From contig CM049318.1 of the NCBI GenBank assembly GCA_026874595.1, positions 6,899,741 through 6,963,740 of the forward strand: a stretch of DNA of 64,000 nucleotides, in the 5' to 3' direction. Shown here in pieces: positions 47,301-59,471 of the stretch. Position numbers and translations under genes: made by a program. The notes under the pieces were generated by a model. That model had not been told where the DNA came from and searched no databases. It saw only the letters and a list, made by a program, of their open reading frames with translations. Origin of the DNA: Sipunculus nudus (lineage: Eukaryota > Annelida > Sipuncula > Golfingiida > Sipunculidae). Positions within the stretch are counted from its first letter, which is position 1, and the number at the start of each line of letters is the position of its first letter.

Positions 47301-48131
47301 GCTGGACTCGATGGATTGGGTGTGAAAGCCAGACAGTTTCAATACGGCTCATTCGCTATTTCTCGATGTAAATTTAAATCCCAGTGGAATTTATAAACTG
47401 TAACTGCCCTTGGACGTACTTTGATTTGAATCGCCTTTAAAATCTATAAGACTTAATTACCAGGTTACATATAAATATCCAAACAATGAACCCTGTACAG
47501 ATTGCAAATATGTTATAAGTACCCTCCATAAAAAAATATAAAATAGAATGAATTATGTTAAAGGATCATAAACTGAATGATTAATGTAACAATATCTACT
47601 CAGTCTTCCCAAGAGTTTGACAAAGCAAGACTGAGAGTGATCTGATAGTTCAACTATAACTATAATTTTTTTTTGTATTTGAAAAGAATGGGTCATAAAT
47701 ATTCAGTAACTTTATTCTATCATTTCCTTCCATGTTACGTAGAGAAAATTCAGCTTGGATAGCAAGTACATTAGCAGTTCAGCAGCACAATGTCCTCTAG
47801 AATTGACACTCCGGTACAGCTATCGTCAGATTGGAGGGCTATAGAGCGGCCGTCATAAGATTACCCCGAGAATGAGACTCCCAAGCGGGATCTGAATTCA
47901 AGAAAGCCCTCACATTACATCGGCCCGTGTCTGATTTGACATTTGTTATATATCACACACAAAAGCCCACAGATCGGACCATCTTTATTCGTACTGATAC
48001 TGATTAAATGCAATGGACATGTGACACGCGGTTTTTCATTGCCGCGGTGTAATCTGGGATATACAGGACAGATGAATATGGAATGAAGTAGATGCAAATG
48101 TGGAAATGACAGCTTATCAAATATGTAACAG
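44367..48131. other. Unassigned interval with fragments of a CGCGAAA-type repeat
   Basis: GATTCGCGATATTCGCGAAA (46381-46400) and ATCGCGAAATTTAAGCCTCG (46744-46763) resemble a dispersed repeat with TCGCGAA motifs. An AACAACAAC/poly-A tract lies at about 45739-45762, and frames around it are artefacts. No gene is supported. Confidence 0.35.
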
Positions 48132-48149
48132 TGAGAGAGAGAGAGAGAG
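48132..48149 (+). repeat. (GA)n short microsatellite
   Basis: About nine GA units. Confidence 0.9.
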
Positions 48150-50510
48150 CTTTGAAAATTTAATTTACCAATATAGCAATGTAGATCTTTATTATTAATT
48201 TGACTATGGATTATGATAAATCATTTAACTCAAGTGAAATAAAACACGCATACATTATGTATAGACTATATACATGTACGTGCAATGTACGTATGCGTAT
48301 CATTTAAGTCCTATATTGAAAATGATTGCTATTTTTTTCATTCAGGGGCACAAAGTTTTCATCTTGAAAGCATAATGAACAGTTTTCCTAATTTGATAAC
48401 TATTGTTTTTGCAAATTAACATTTAACTGAGTTTAGACTGTGTCGTAATGTTCCAAAGAGCTCACGCCACCTTCACACAGTATCTTGCGGTTTAAAGAGG
48501 TCACGATGTAGATACATCCTCTTTAACTGAATGCTCTCCGTCTGTTCAAAAAGATTATCGAAGTAGTAATATTTGCGTTAAGGAAGAACCCTATTTAACA
48601 TTGTCATACAGTGAATATGTGGCATTCAGAGATTTGTAATTCCATTATCTCTGGGGACTTTGCTATTAAGATATAGGCAGATATGATTACGGGACGAAAC
48701 AAGAGGTGTCATGTTTAAAACTCTATTGTTAATAAATAGGTTTCATTTGACGTGTATCTACTTTGCAGTGTCCTGTTCTAGACGATATGATTTCAATATA
48801 GTGTTTATCGGATTTATTATAGACATCCGGTGTCGCATAAAATTTTTTTCTTGCACAATGCTTCAAAAGCTATTTACCATAGAGGTAATTTAGAAATCAG
48901 AGAATTGTTTTGGTTTCTAGGAATGAAACTTAATACTTTATAACAAACGGCATTCAAGATACGGATGTGCTAATCTGATAGGTTGACAACAGTTGGGATA
49001 GCATATACAATATTACAAATCATCGTCTTTCAAAAAGGATAATCCTAGCATAGTTATAGAAAACGAGTTCTAATTAATTCTGGGTATTTACATACAAACA
49101 AATGATGTGATATTAAGATTACTTATATCTGCTCAATTAGCGTATTACCGTATAACATATAATATGTCCTCAAACTTATAGATTTTGGCTAAGAATGCTA
49201 AAGTCCTCTTAATATTCGTAGTTTAAGCACAGGACGTAATGGACTTGTGTGTAACTACCTTACCATGATATAATTAGCAGCTAAATCATGTGAAATCCAA
49301 TTAGCATTCACGAATTTTCGGGGGTGTGTTGTTATTTTTATCGCAGTGGTGTTGTATTGTGTAAATTGTGTTATTTTTTCACATTGAACAGAGGAGTTTT
49401 AAGGGAAATATTCAGATGTCTGATGTCTCTTAACCAAAGATAATCCCTTTAACCTTTTATAAAAAAATAGGCCGATCCCACGGTACACATGTTGTTTGTT
49501 TTGTTTATATCGACGTGTTTATAACATGTTGGGGGCCCGCCTTGATAATCCAAACATTCAACAAAGAGTAACTGACGGACAGTCAGATGAACAAGCTTGA
49601 TGCATAGGGCGTTTTGCAACCAGTGATCTATAAACTTCTGCAAATATGCAACTTATCGCCCTAGTTTGCGTGGTTTTCTGTTTGTAAACACTGTTGCGTT
49701 AACTATAAGCCTGTCGATAAACACCCTCATAAATCAAACACAAAGACGTTATAAGAAGTTTTCATAACAGGAATGACCTAGAGTTCAATCATTTATATAT
49801 ACGCAAGATATCACATAAAAATCTTCAGAAAAAGTAAATGGATAGCTGACTTTAAGTAGGTTAATATGGTGAGCCAGAAATAAATATTTTGTAATAAGTA
49901 TTTGATAAATACTATTTGGAAAACAAGCCGGCTGATCATGCGGTATCCAGGAGTGAAACGAAGAACATGATATCCTGGCAAGCATTTTCCGGAACCCAAT
50001 GGTTCAAGTGCTCTTCAAAGGTATGGAGTGAGAAAGTCCTTTCTTAAATCCCCTCATGAATACAGTACAGTGGCTGGGCTTGAAAATGCCGTCCTTGTCT
50101 GTCGAGCTCCAGACTATTTGTCTATTAAGGAAATGTAATCCTTCTTTGAAGGGCAAAGAGTGTTATTTTCCATTTTCTTATTATAACGGATACATTGACA
50201 CCAAGCACAATACGTGTCAACGACCTTTCTAAAAAATCAAAAGAACCAACTTGTCAAAACTTACACATCCAAGTGCCACCATTCTTAAGATGTTTTAATA
50301 TTTTGATGCCGATCCTAACAGTTTCCGCTATCTTTTGCGACACAGAATAGCACGTGACTGCACCTATTATTAAATCATCACGTTTCCTCTTTGTTTCTTA
50401 TTTGAACGACTGTACAATATTTTACTGGTACTGATCGGGTCTTTAAATTACCAAGTTGTGGTTAACAGGTGTTGATACTTTATTTGAATCCTTAACTAAT
50501 TAATATCCTG
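48150..50510. other. Unassigned interval
   Basis: AT-rich. The frames present are short and unsupported. No structured repeat was noticed. Confidence 0.35.
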
Positions 50511-50593
50511 TACAGTTACAAACAGGGACAAACAGGTGCAGTGATTATACGTTTTATAATCACTGCACTTGTTTGTCTCTGTTTGTCAATGTA
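50511..50593. repeat. Inverted opening unit of the 60-bp array (hairpin)
   Basis: Bases 50511-50549 are the reverse complement of 50555-50593, with a few mismatches, around a 5-nt centre (CGTTT). The left arm is a unit of the array in the opposite orientation, so the array starts with a head-to-head pair that could form a 39-bp stem. Confidence 0.85.
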
Positions 50594-51130
50594 GAGTTTC
50601 TTTTTATAAAACGTATGATCACTGCACCTGTTTGTGCCTGTTTGTAACTGTACATTTTCATTTAATAAAACGTATAATCACTGCACCTGTTTGTCACTGT
50701 AGAGATTATTTTTATAAAACGTATAATCACTGCACTTGTTTGTCCCTGTTTGTCACTGTACAGTTTCTTTTTATAAAACGTATAATCACTGCACTTGTTT
50801 GTCTCTCTTTGTCACTGTAGAGTTTCTTTTTATAAAACGTATAATCACTGCAACTGTTTGTCCCTGTTTGTCACGGTAGTGTTTCATTTTATAAAACGTA
50901 TAATCACTGCACTTGTTTGTCTCTGTTTGTCACTGTAGAGTTTCTTTTTATAAAACGTATAATCACTGCATTTGTTTGTCCCTGTTTGTCACTGTACATT
51001 TTCATTATATAAAACGTATAATCACTGCACCTGTTTGTCACTGTAGGGATTATTTTTATAAAACGTATAATCACTGCACTTGTTTGTCCTTGTTTGTTAC
51101 TGTAGAGTTGCTTTTTATAAAACGTATAAT
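50555..51130 (+). repeat. 60-bp tandem array, about ten units
   Basis: The unit is ATAAAACGTATAATCACTGC followed by a (C/T)TTGTTTGTC(T/C)CTGTTTGTCACTGTAGAGTTTC-type body and a TTTTTAT joint. Ten TATAATCACTGCA-type starts occur. Some units (near 50674 and 51017) lack about 10-12 bases, dropping the second TGTTTGTC. The open frames of 79-83 codons across it repeat the unit and are not a gene. The array could be the core of a mobile element with tandem repeats; its ends were not identified. Confidence 0.9.
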
Positions 51131-52001
51131 ATATATTATAACTCTGGCTTAGTACCTGTTCTTTAAATATTTAGCTTTATAAACAACCCTCGTAAATATA
51201 TTAAAAATGTGATGGGTGACAAAGATTAATGTTGATTCATATCCATATTCGTATCCTTTAATCCTTAATTTGGATTTTGTTATTCATTTGTCTCCATGAA
51301 TTTAAGGACCTAAAAATGCTTAGTATATATTCAGATTAAACATGATAAGTATGCGGACTTATACCATAATATTATATGATTTAAGTGCTACGAAAGTAAA
51401 TAAGAGTAATTTTAATTCTTTAAAAATTTAAATCCCTATAATAGGTCTGATTTAACCACGAATATGATGACCAATACAATTGTTTGTAAAGACGAATGTT
51501 GGGCAGTACCTTCTTATGTTCACTTTATATTTCAGAGACTTTTTTTTTCTTCATAAGATATCACGCTACTTGTGTCACATGATCTGATATCATGGTAAAT
51601 GGCCACTTTCCTTCAGGTGCCCTCCTTGCTTTATTTTGCAATTTATCATCGTGACTCTCCAGCTCGAAGCAAAAACAACACTGGATATTGCTGTTTTATG
51701 TTGTAAAAGTAGTTCGCTGCAAATTTCCTTGTATCGATATTTTTTATATATTTCTTGCTCACGTTATGATTCCTCCAAGGCTTGTTTATTTGGGAATGTA
51801 AGATACATTTAAAATAAATGTTGCTATTCTTGCCACAGTTTACGTGATTTCATAAAGAATTACAAAACTATACAACCTGATCATGTCGGCGTATGAAGGT
51901 CACAAGTCGACACCTATAATTATCTGTTAGACTCTGATATTTGATAAATGTTTTGATCTTGATCTGATGGTTGGTAAATATGCAAGGACATTCCACGCAA
52001 C

Positions 52002-52003
<2 letters not shown>
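51131..52003. other. Unassigned interval
   Basis: AT-rich, with no exon or element recognised. Confidence 0.35.

Positions 52004-52033
<30 letters not shown>
52004..52033 (+). repeat. (GA)n microsatellite
   Basis: About 15 GA units. Confidence 0.95.
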
Positions 52034-52036
<3 letters not shown>

Positions 52037-55000
52037 GAGTCTAAGAACAGAGTTTTACATGGTGATAGATTTGGTTTGAAAAACTACAAAAGTGAAATTA
52101 ACTCTTCTCAATATTAAAAAGTGTGTATATCTTACTTTTCGATCTCCCGAAACAATTCGAGCTTCTGGCAACACAAGAGCTGTACTGTGGACCAAAACTA
52201 CTGATAGTCAGACTGATCACTTCAAGTCAAGTACCCCAGGTCTGTGGACGGCCATTTGAGATGGAATACCAGACCCTTGATAAATTTAATATATTTTGTA
52301 AAATGAGTAATAAATAATAATTTCAGCAGCTGTTTTGCCCATCCCAAAAAACAACATCGATTGACCATGTAAATGTCTGAATTCCGAGAAAATCTTTTAT
52401 AAAATTATGATATTTGGTGTCCTTACGAGGAGGGACAATAAAAAAACATAAACCACGGCTCTCAGACATTGTGGCTGGCGTAATACGGTCTGAAATACCG
52501 GAAAGACGAAGCTGGGTTATTTTGTGTAGAAAATTGGTATACTACCACGATGGAATAACCTAAGAGGTTCAGATTTCTATTTCCTGTCTGGGGTTTACAA
52601 AAATGGAAGATCACGAGGAGATTCTAACACGTGAGGACCTGTCATCGAATATTTCTATTGTAATTCCGTATACCGAGTTTGAAGCTGACGCCCGCGATAA
52701 GCCATTATTTATAGTGCTTGACTGATGTAATTCAACCCATACACAGATATGAATTACGCAGCAGGATGTTTAAAATAGTTAAACAATATTTGATATACAA
52801 GAAATAAAAAATTAAGAAATTTAGAATTAAGGAATTTAAATTTAAGTACAAATTAGTATTCATATAATGTATGAGAGAATGAAGGGGAAGAATAATCAAA
52901 AAAGGTAGAACCGACAGGGACATTAATAAAGGGAACTGCATAAATCTCATGGCATCATGTAGAATGTAAGTAAACAATTTTGAAAGACACAAGAAATTTA
53001 AATTTAAAACATTTAAATTTAAGGCATATGAAATTTATTACAAGTTAGTAAACCAGGAAAATGAAACGAGTAAAGGGGGAATGAGCATTTGTGAACTGAC
53101 GTGTCTATGTATTTATGCCCTATCTCTATATATTCCATTAATTAGGAGGGAGGGAGAGAGAGAGAGGAACAGGAAAGCCTATTCGGAAAACTCAAAATTG
53201 AATGTTGACGCACCGGGCTCGTCCCGTACATGCGGATGCTATACACAGTCATTAGGTCTCTTAATTATGTTCAAGGAGTAACCGTTGAACACATTCTACG
53301 AACCGGAATATTATAATCAGCAAGTCACGTGAGATATCTTTACTCCGGGGATTAATCCCTATCCTTGAGAGTCAGAGACCCATACAGAGGTCAGCATGGG
53401 AAAACGGTCATTGTTGGACGGTCCCTTGAGGTAAAGATTCGCTTACAATAATTCGATGTGAGTGAACTATAGGCGTTATAATTAAATAATAATCAGCGTG
53501 ATATATACCACAACAAGTGCCTGATATAACCAAGAACATATATAATGTAGTGATATTATTATGGGGCTTTAAAAAAGCTTACAGCTAACGATGGCAAGCT
53601 GTGACACCAGCCACGTTACTCGTTCTTCATGATCTCGAAACTTCACACCGAGCTGATCTTGAAGACATTTATAAACATGGTAGTGACTGATTCATAATCT
53701 GCTTTATCTTCTTCTCACAAATTTGTCAAAATATTTGCGTGGACACCATCACAAGCACCAATCAGTTATGACCGCCTCAAAAAAGATTTGACATTCATGC
53801 CCGGCCTTTTGGCTGTACCAGCAGTAAATTAAGCCCCTATATCACTGTTCTGTGACTGTTAGCGGCCAGTTGGAGATAGAGCATTGGGAAAAATACGCCA
53901 ATTAGCAATTTTTCTTTGCACTTGCATTTTTGTCTCCTATCAGTCACAATTATGTTTCAGAGGTTGTCAACCTCTAGCAGAGCTGTCTTATATTCCCCGC
54001 GCTTTCTGACTCACGGAAACTTAATTGAGAAGGGTTCGAGCACAGGTTCGTGACACCCGCACCGACTCTATGACTATTTTGAGAGAAATTTGTTGCAAGA
54101 ATTTTTTGAGTACGTTCAAACTTCCGTGCCACATGAAATTGATGACCTTCGAATTAAAAAAAAAAAATCTTTGCGAGGAAACTGAGAATCCCTGCGAACG
54201 TTTCGAGACATTTTGGATACTCCCTCGCGAATGCCGTTGGCAATTAGTAGATAACGGTGTCAGCCCCGTGAGGAAGAGGCTTTATCCTGACTCAACCCCT
54301 TGCATGACTGTCAGGAATGTCAGCTCCTGATCGCTTCAGGGTCGACCCATCCATCGGGCGGAGATCAATATTCAAGGGGCCCAGAGTAGGAATATTGATT
54401 CACGAGGTTACTAGCGGGTCAGCTTTAATTATCTGTGGCGCCATATTAAACCTCGGCGGCAGAACTGAACGTTTTCCCTATCTTATTGAATCAGGTCCTA
54501 AACCAGTAGGATCAACAGGACAATAATTAATTAGGCCCCTTTCACACTTCGCCAGACACCCGTGGTGGGCATTTCCAAACAATATGAACATATCCGATCC
54601 TCTTGTCTATATGTGTGTGTAAAAGCGACTTGCACGGATAACTTTCTACACTTACAGGTTTTGATCGGATTAAACCTCTTCTAATAGCAACTACGGTCCG
54701 TATATACCCGATTATATATCCTGATCAGTCACCTTCCTGAGAGTGTGAAAGTTTACTAGACAATGAACGGAAAAGATTCTTGACAAAAATCCCGTTTTAG
54801 AGTAAGCTTTCCTTTAAAGCTCCTTTATTTTTTCTATGCGGAAGAAGTGTTCAGAGTGATTGGTTATTACGCAATTAACATGGTTACCAACAATACATTA
54901 ATAATCGATCTGAGACCTTTTGGTGTGTTAGCTGTCGGTGGCTTTAAAATGTAATGTAGTTTTAAAAATATACCGTAGACATTTTAATGTCTACCGAATT

Positions 55001-55611
55001 CTTCGTCATTTTTCCATGAGCATATATTTCCTGTACCAGAGAATTCGGTAATGAAAGAATCTGGTAATAAACTGATTAATTAAAAGATGTCACATAAACT
55101 ATTCTTTTATGAAAAAAAGTAATTCTTCACTTTGAATACAGTACCGTGAAGTTGAATGTAAATAAGTTACACATATAATATTTAACCCAATAGATGATTC
55201 GGCCGAATTTTAGCAAGATATAAATATATTTAATACACACTCATATATATAAATATTAATCGGTTTAATACTTTTCCTTAGTCTGTTTTTTTCTTAGTTC
55301 ATTTTTATACAAGACTTTCCTCATTAGGTCTCTTAAGGTATATACTTTTTTTCGATTAAAATGTCTAGCTATGCAGACTATGGGTGCAGACGAAATCATT
55401 TTATTATCCATCCTTAGGGAATGATGTGCGCACGTTTGAAATAAGTTTTTGTGTATGTTTTTACATTTATTAAACTGTGTTAAAAATGGCTTGAGAGTAG
55501 GCGTTACTCGGGTCAGAATTACGCGAGAGATAATCAAATTTGAACCATTCACTTGAAAATTTTCACTTGTTAATAGACAAAGTATTGAGCACATTTGAAC
55601 CACTTAGAAAT
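52034..55611. other. Unassigned interval with a few weak patches
   Basis: AATTTAAATTTAA-rich imperfect repeats lie at 52800-53020 and a GGGAGAGAGAGAG tract at about 53150. A less AT-rich patch at 54020-54530 is open for 101 codons but has no domain. The minus-strand frame of 112 codons at 55265-55603 ends in a Lys/Arg-rich tail and is unrecognised. None of these is strong enough to call a gene. Confidence 0.3.
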
Positions 55612-55733
55612 ATGGGTATAGACACAATAATTACAGTAATAAGAGAGTTAGGAAAGTTTTAGTTTAATTACAATGGGTATAGACACAATAATTACAGCAA
55701 TAAGGGAGTTAGGAAAATTCTAGTTTAAATGAC
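55612..55733 (+). repeat. 61-bp tandem duplication
   Basis: ATGGGTATAGACACAATAAT starts at 55612 and again at 55673. The two copies continue TTACAG(T/C)AATAAG(A/G)GAGTTAGGAAA with only a few differences, which points to a recent local duplication. Confidence 0.9.
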
Positions 55734-56220
55734 ACGTAATCATATCCGCTGGAAATCTGGGCCCATCTTAGAAATGCCAGTGACATACTTTGAATGGTTT
55801 CAGTACGGGCAGTGGGCGGCCATCTTGGAAGTCATTTTTAAATAACAATTATCCGTAAGTCGGATTTCCATAAATTTATTCCTTATACTATAGCGGTAAA
55901 AAACCTTTTGGCGAATTGTTCAAAAGAATTTCAAATTTCAGGCTTTTAATCAAACCATAATAGGATGAAAATAGAACACATCGTCTCTCGTATAGAGCAT
56001 ACATTTATTGGTTGATCTTGACTAGGGGTTTAAACGTATTAAATAGCACGTAAACTCCCCATTTTGCAGGTCATATAATAAAACATCCATATCACATATG
56101 TGTTGGCCATACCGCCTATGTAGTATTTGGCGAGAGCTGAAAGTTGTATCACTTTTATGTCCCACGGTATTACATGTATTCTCAAAAACCCATATGTGAT
56201 TAAAACAAGTGACCCATGGG
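55734..56220. other. Unassigned interval
   Basis: AT-rich with no supported gene. Confidence 0.35.
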
Positions 56221-56384
56221 TCATGACGCTCAGCCGACTGGATGTTAAGTTAGAAGATTCCAGGACTAGTGGTTACGATTTGTGCCCTGTTAAAGGAAGA
56301 ACGGACAGACGGACGAACAACTAGACGGACGTCGGACAGAGGGTGATCGCTATAGCTCAGATGACTTTTAGTCAGCTGGGCTAA
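56221..56384 (-). repeat. Head fragment of the CTGAGCTATAGC repeat family (minus strand)
   Basis: Reading the minus strand, GTCATCTGAGCTATAGCGAT is followed by GTCCGACGTCCGTC, TGTCCGTCTGTCCG, then TTTAACAGGGCACAAATCGT. The same order appears on the plus strand at 63.07-63.15 kb, where it starts a 335-bp tandem array. Here only part of the first unit remains. Confidence 0.7.
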
Positions 56385-56978
56385 GAAACACGAATAATCT
56401 TTACATTATATCTAAATGTCTTATAAACCAGGGAAACTTTTATATTTTACTTAAATGAGGCTTTTTTACTTTGGTCTCAGCTACAATTCCTGACCTGCGT
56501 GTAATTATTTTGGACACTAAAACTGACACTTCTTGTTTTGTTTCAGAATTTATTTGACTGGTAAAAACATGTACAGCGCTGTAAAGAAATTGATATTACG
56601 GTATTGTTTTACGGACACGAAATAAAAACTGAATATTTATATATCATTTAATAGGAAAAATCTAATAATGTAGGAAAGATAACTTGTGTATGTAAGTATA
56701 ACATGAGCACTAACTAGATTTTTTTGTGCCATTGACGTCAGTCAGTTTCTTCATGGTATATTGAAACATTTACGAAATAAGAAACACGTTACAGTTTTGC
56801 CTACTTCAGTTTTTTTAACTCCAATAGGATTAATGTTAGAATCTTTCTATAACTCAGTGTTATTTTCCTTAAAACATGTAACGGCAGTTAAACTATCCAC
56901 CTTCATTCAAACTGGACGACTTAGAATTTTTATTTCAAAGAAATGCACGAAGGCGTGAAGTGGTTCAGTGGTTAGGGC
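56385..56978. other. Unassigned interval ending in a tRNA A-box-like sequence
   Basis: AT-rich. The last bases, TGGTTCAGTGGTTAGGGC (56961-56978), match a tRNA-type A box (TGGCNNAGTGG type) but no B box follows, because the next base starts the GC-rich element. It could be a SINE head cut off by that element, or chance. Confidence 0.3.
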
Positions 56979-57976
56979 TGCGTCACATATCAAAAACGTA
57001 GCCCGTCCGACTTCTCTGCGAGCTGAAAAGGAATGCGGCCGGTGTTTGCTCGATCACTGCGGACTCCGCCGCGATTTTAAGGGTCAGTCGACGATCGCAG
57101 GGCACCGAGACCTGTTCTTAAATCAGCGATTTTCCAAAGGCGATTTTTGAGGTCGCAGAACTTGTGGACAGGTAGCTCGTAAATCGCTTGGGCAGCGGCC
57201 AACATGCGATCGATGTTGGAGCGGCAATCCTAACGATTTTAGACGCATTTTTGCTTTAAAACTCGGACGGAGGTCGAGAAAGCTGCGCGGCCTCCGCATG
57301 GGCTCCCTAAGATACTCGAACGACCCCCTCCTGTATCCCTCCCGACGTGTACAAAGTCAAATGTGATGCGAAAACGCTACGTGCTGGTGTCGGGCCGCCG
57401 TGGCGCGATTACTTCGCCCTTGGCCGGGCTCAACTTGTCAACTCAGCTTGCAGTTCATGCTCCGATGAAGCGGACTCAGGCTCTCGTGCCAAATTCTTCT
57501 TGGAAACTGGTTTCGTTGTTCCCTTGGTCTTCGTTGGCGGCATCTTAGCTTGGCCCTATTACTTAGTAGCTGTGCAGTGCTCTTCACTCTGTCAGACTTG
57601 AGACATATGTTCTGACAAACATTTTAAATGCCATATAAATACTCGAGGCGCGGACTTCGGACGACGTCAGGCAGAACGTCGAGCGGAGCCCGCCCAGGCC
57701 TTGCCCGGGTGTCTGGCGGGCATCGACAGACCAAATTATCATCCCCCGCAACTCGGACGGTGCCTGCCATTATGCCGGGCGGCCTTCGCTCGACTACCGA
57801 CGGCCGTCGGGCGATTTTTGATCACCATTATTCAATGGGCACCGCCCGACCCCCTCGGATATGTGACAGGTTAGATTTTAAGCATAAAATACGCTCGACT
57901 TTTTGACGGGCTTGGAATTCGGCTACTTTCTGGCGATCCATGAATTCGGCCGGAGACCGTTTGATATGTGACGCAG
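56979..57976. mobile_element. GC-rich element with inverted ends TGCGTCACATATCAAA
   Basis: The left end (56979) reads TGCGTCACATATCAAA and the right end (57961-57976) is its reverse complement, TTTGATATGTGACGCA to within one base of position. The interior is GC-rich and lacks a protein of recognisable type. The sequence outside the right end is GGCTTTAACAGGG and the sequence outside the left end ends GGTTAGGGC. A TTAA-type target is possible but not proven. The right 460 bases recur at 59472-59942. Frames of 84 and 92 codons inside are attributed to its GC content. Confidence 0.6.
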
Positions 57977-57980
57977 GCTT

Positions 57981-59150
57981 TAACAGGGCACAAATCGTAA
58001 CTGACTGGTCCTAGAATCTTTTTACTTAACATTCATAGAGGTCTATGAAAAATCTTCATGGAAATTTGAAATTAGGTCTCTGTTACCCATATTCTTTGAG
58101 CTATGGGGCTCCGAAATACCCCCAGAATAATGGAAAATTTGATACAAAAGCTTAAGTATCTGAACAACTAATTCATTGATCACCATGATTCTTTGCATGG
58201 ATATTCATCAATTTCTGCAGATTGGTGAACCCTCCTGCATTTTTTCTATTAATTACTTTTTTTCTCTATTTTTGTGACTTTTAAAGATACCTCCATCTGT
58301 TAACAGGGCACAAATCGTTACGACTGGACCTAGACTCTTGCAATCTTGACATACAGGGAGGCTCATGAAAAGTGTTCTTGGATTCCTAGATTAAGGTTAC
58401 CCAAAACCTCTGAGCCATGGGGCTTTGAAGTAACCCCCCCCCCCCACCAGAATAATGGAACATTTAATACAAAATTAAATTATCTGAACAACTAATGCAT
58501 TGATCCCCATGATTCTTTGTATGGATATTGATCATGGAGTGTTTCATCAGTTTCTGCAAATTGGTGCCGCCACCTGTATTTTTTTCCACTTTTTACTCTG
58601 TTTTTGAGACCTTAAAAGGTGCCTCCACTTTTTAACAGGGCACAAATCGTAACAACTGGACCTAGCATCTTCTGTCTTGACATGTGGGGAGGCCCATATA
58701 AAGTGCCCTTGGAAATCTAAAATTAGGTCTCTGTTATCCAAAACCTCTGAGCTAGCGGGCTTCGAAGTACCCCCCCAGACTGTTGGAAAATTTGATGCAA
58801 AACCTCAAGTATCTGAACATCTAATGCATTGATCACCATGATTCTTTGCATGGATATTGGTCATGGAATGTTTCATCAATTGTGCAGATTGGTACCGCCA
58901 CCTGTATTTTTTCGATTTTTTAAACGTTTTTTCTCTCTGTTTTTCAAACCTTTAAAGATATGGTCATCTGTTAACAGGACACAAATCATAACCACTGTAC
59001 AGAGAATCTTCTTACTAAACATCCAGGGAGGTCCATAAAAAGTCTTCTTGGAAACCTGGAATTAGGTCTCTGTTACCCATATTCTCTAAGCTATGGGGCT
59101 TATAAGTACCCCCCTGAATATCTGAAAATTTTATACTAAAGCAAAGCACA
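57981..59150 (+). repeat. Tandem array, period about 320-340 bp (four units, the last partial)
   Basis: Units start TAACAGGGCACAAATCGT at 57981 and 58301, and variants at 58633 and 58972, giving periods of about 320, 332 and 339. Each holds AATTAGGTCTCTGTTACCCA, GCTATGGGGCT, AATGGAAAATTTGAT, CATTGATCACCATGATTCTT, and ATTTTT...AAAGAT(A/G)C. Stops occur in every frame. The same units make up the array at the end of the window. A short poly-C variation occurs near 58435 and 58770. Confidence 0.85.
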
Positions 59151-59410
59151 AATCATAACCATTGGACCTGAGAAATCCTCAAAAGTTCTCCTCAGAAACC
59201 TGAAATTAGGTCACTGTGACCTATATTCTCTGCGTCACAGTCCATGTTTGAGCTCACCAGAAAAAAAAATGCAAAATACACACACATTGCCAGATTCCTC
59301 AGGAACGGCTAGATGGATTGTCATCAAATTTGGTGTGCTTATGGGTCTTGATGAACTTGAGCTAATATGCATGAAACCATTCAAAGTGTGTCACTGGCAA
59401 TTCTAAGATG
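59151..59410 (+). repeat. Terminal segment of the tandem family, distinct from the units
   Basis: From about 59230 the sequence departs from the unit and reads CACCAGAAA...GCAAAATACACACACATTGC, ATTGTCATCAAATTTGGTGT, GGTCTTGATGAACTTGAGCT, AATATGCATGAA. The same text closes the window at about 63875-64000, so it is a defined 3' part of the family rather than random flank. Confidence 0.8.
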
Positions 59411-59471
59411 TGCCTAGATCTCCAGACGATATGATTACATGTCATTTAAACTAAAAGCTGTGTTTCTCTGC

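Noticed and set aside
50569-51152. Two frames of about 80 codons with a repeated Cys-rich pattern
   Set aside because: They are translations of the 60-bp tandem array. The unit length divisible by three keeps the frame open, and shortened units break it.
54025-54330. 101-codon plus frame in a less AT-rich patch
   Set aside because: It starts at TTG rather than ATG, includes a poly-A-encoded Lys run, and shows no domain or splice signal.
55265-55603. 112-codon minus-strand frame with a basic tail
   Set aside because: It starts at a GTG, not ATG, in this extent, shows no domain and no splice or polyA support. Probably chance or a relic.
57347-57906. Frames of 84 and 92 codons in a GC-rich stretch
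   Set aside because: They lie inside a mobile element whose partial second copy at 59.5 kb has different stops and frame breaks, so no shared protein is conserved.
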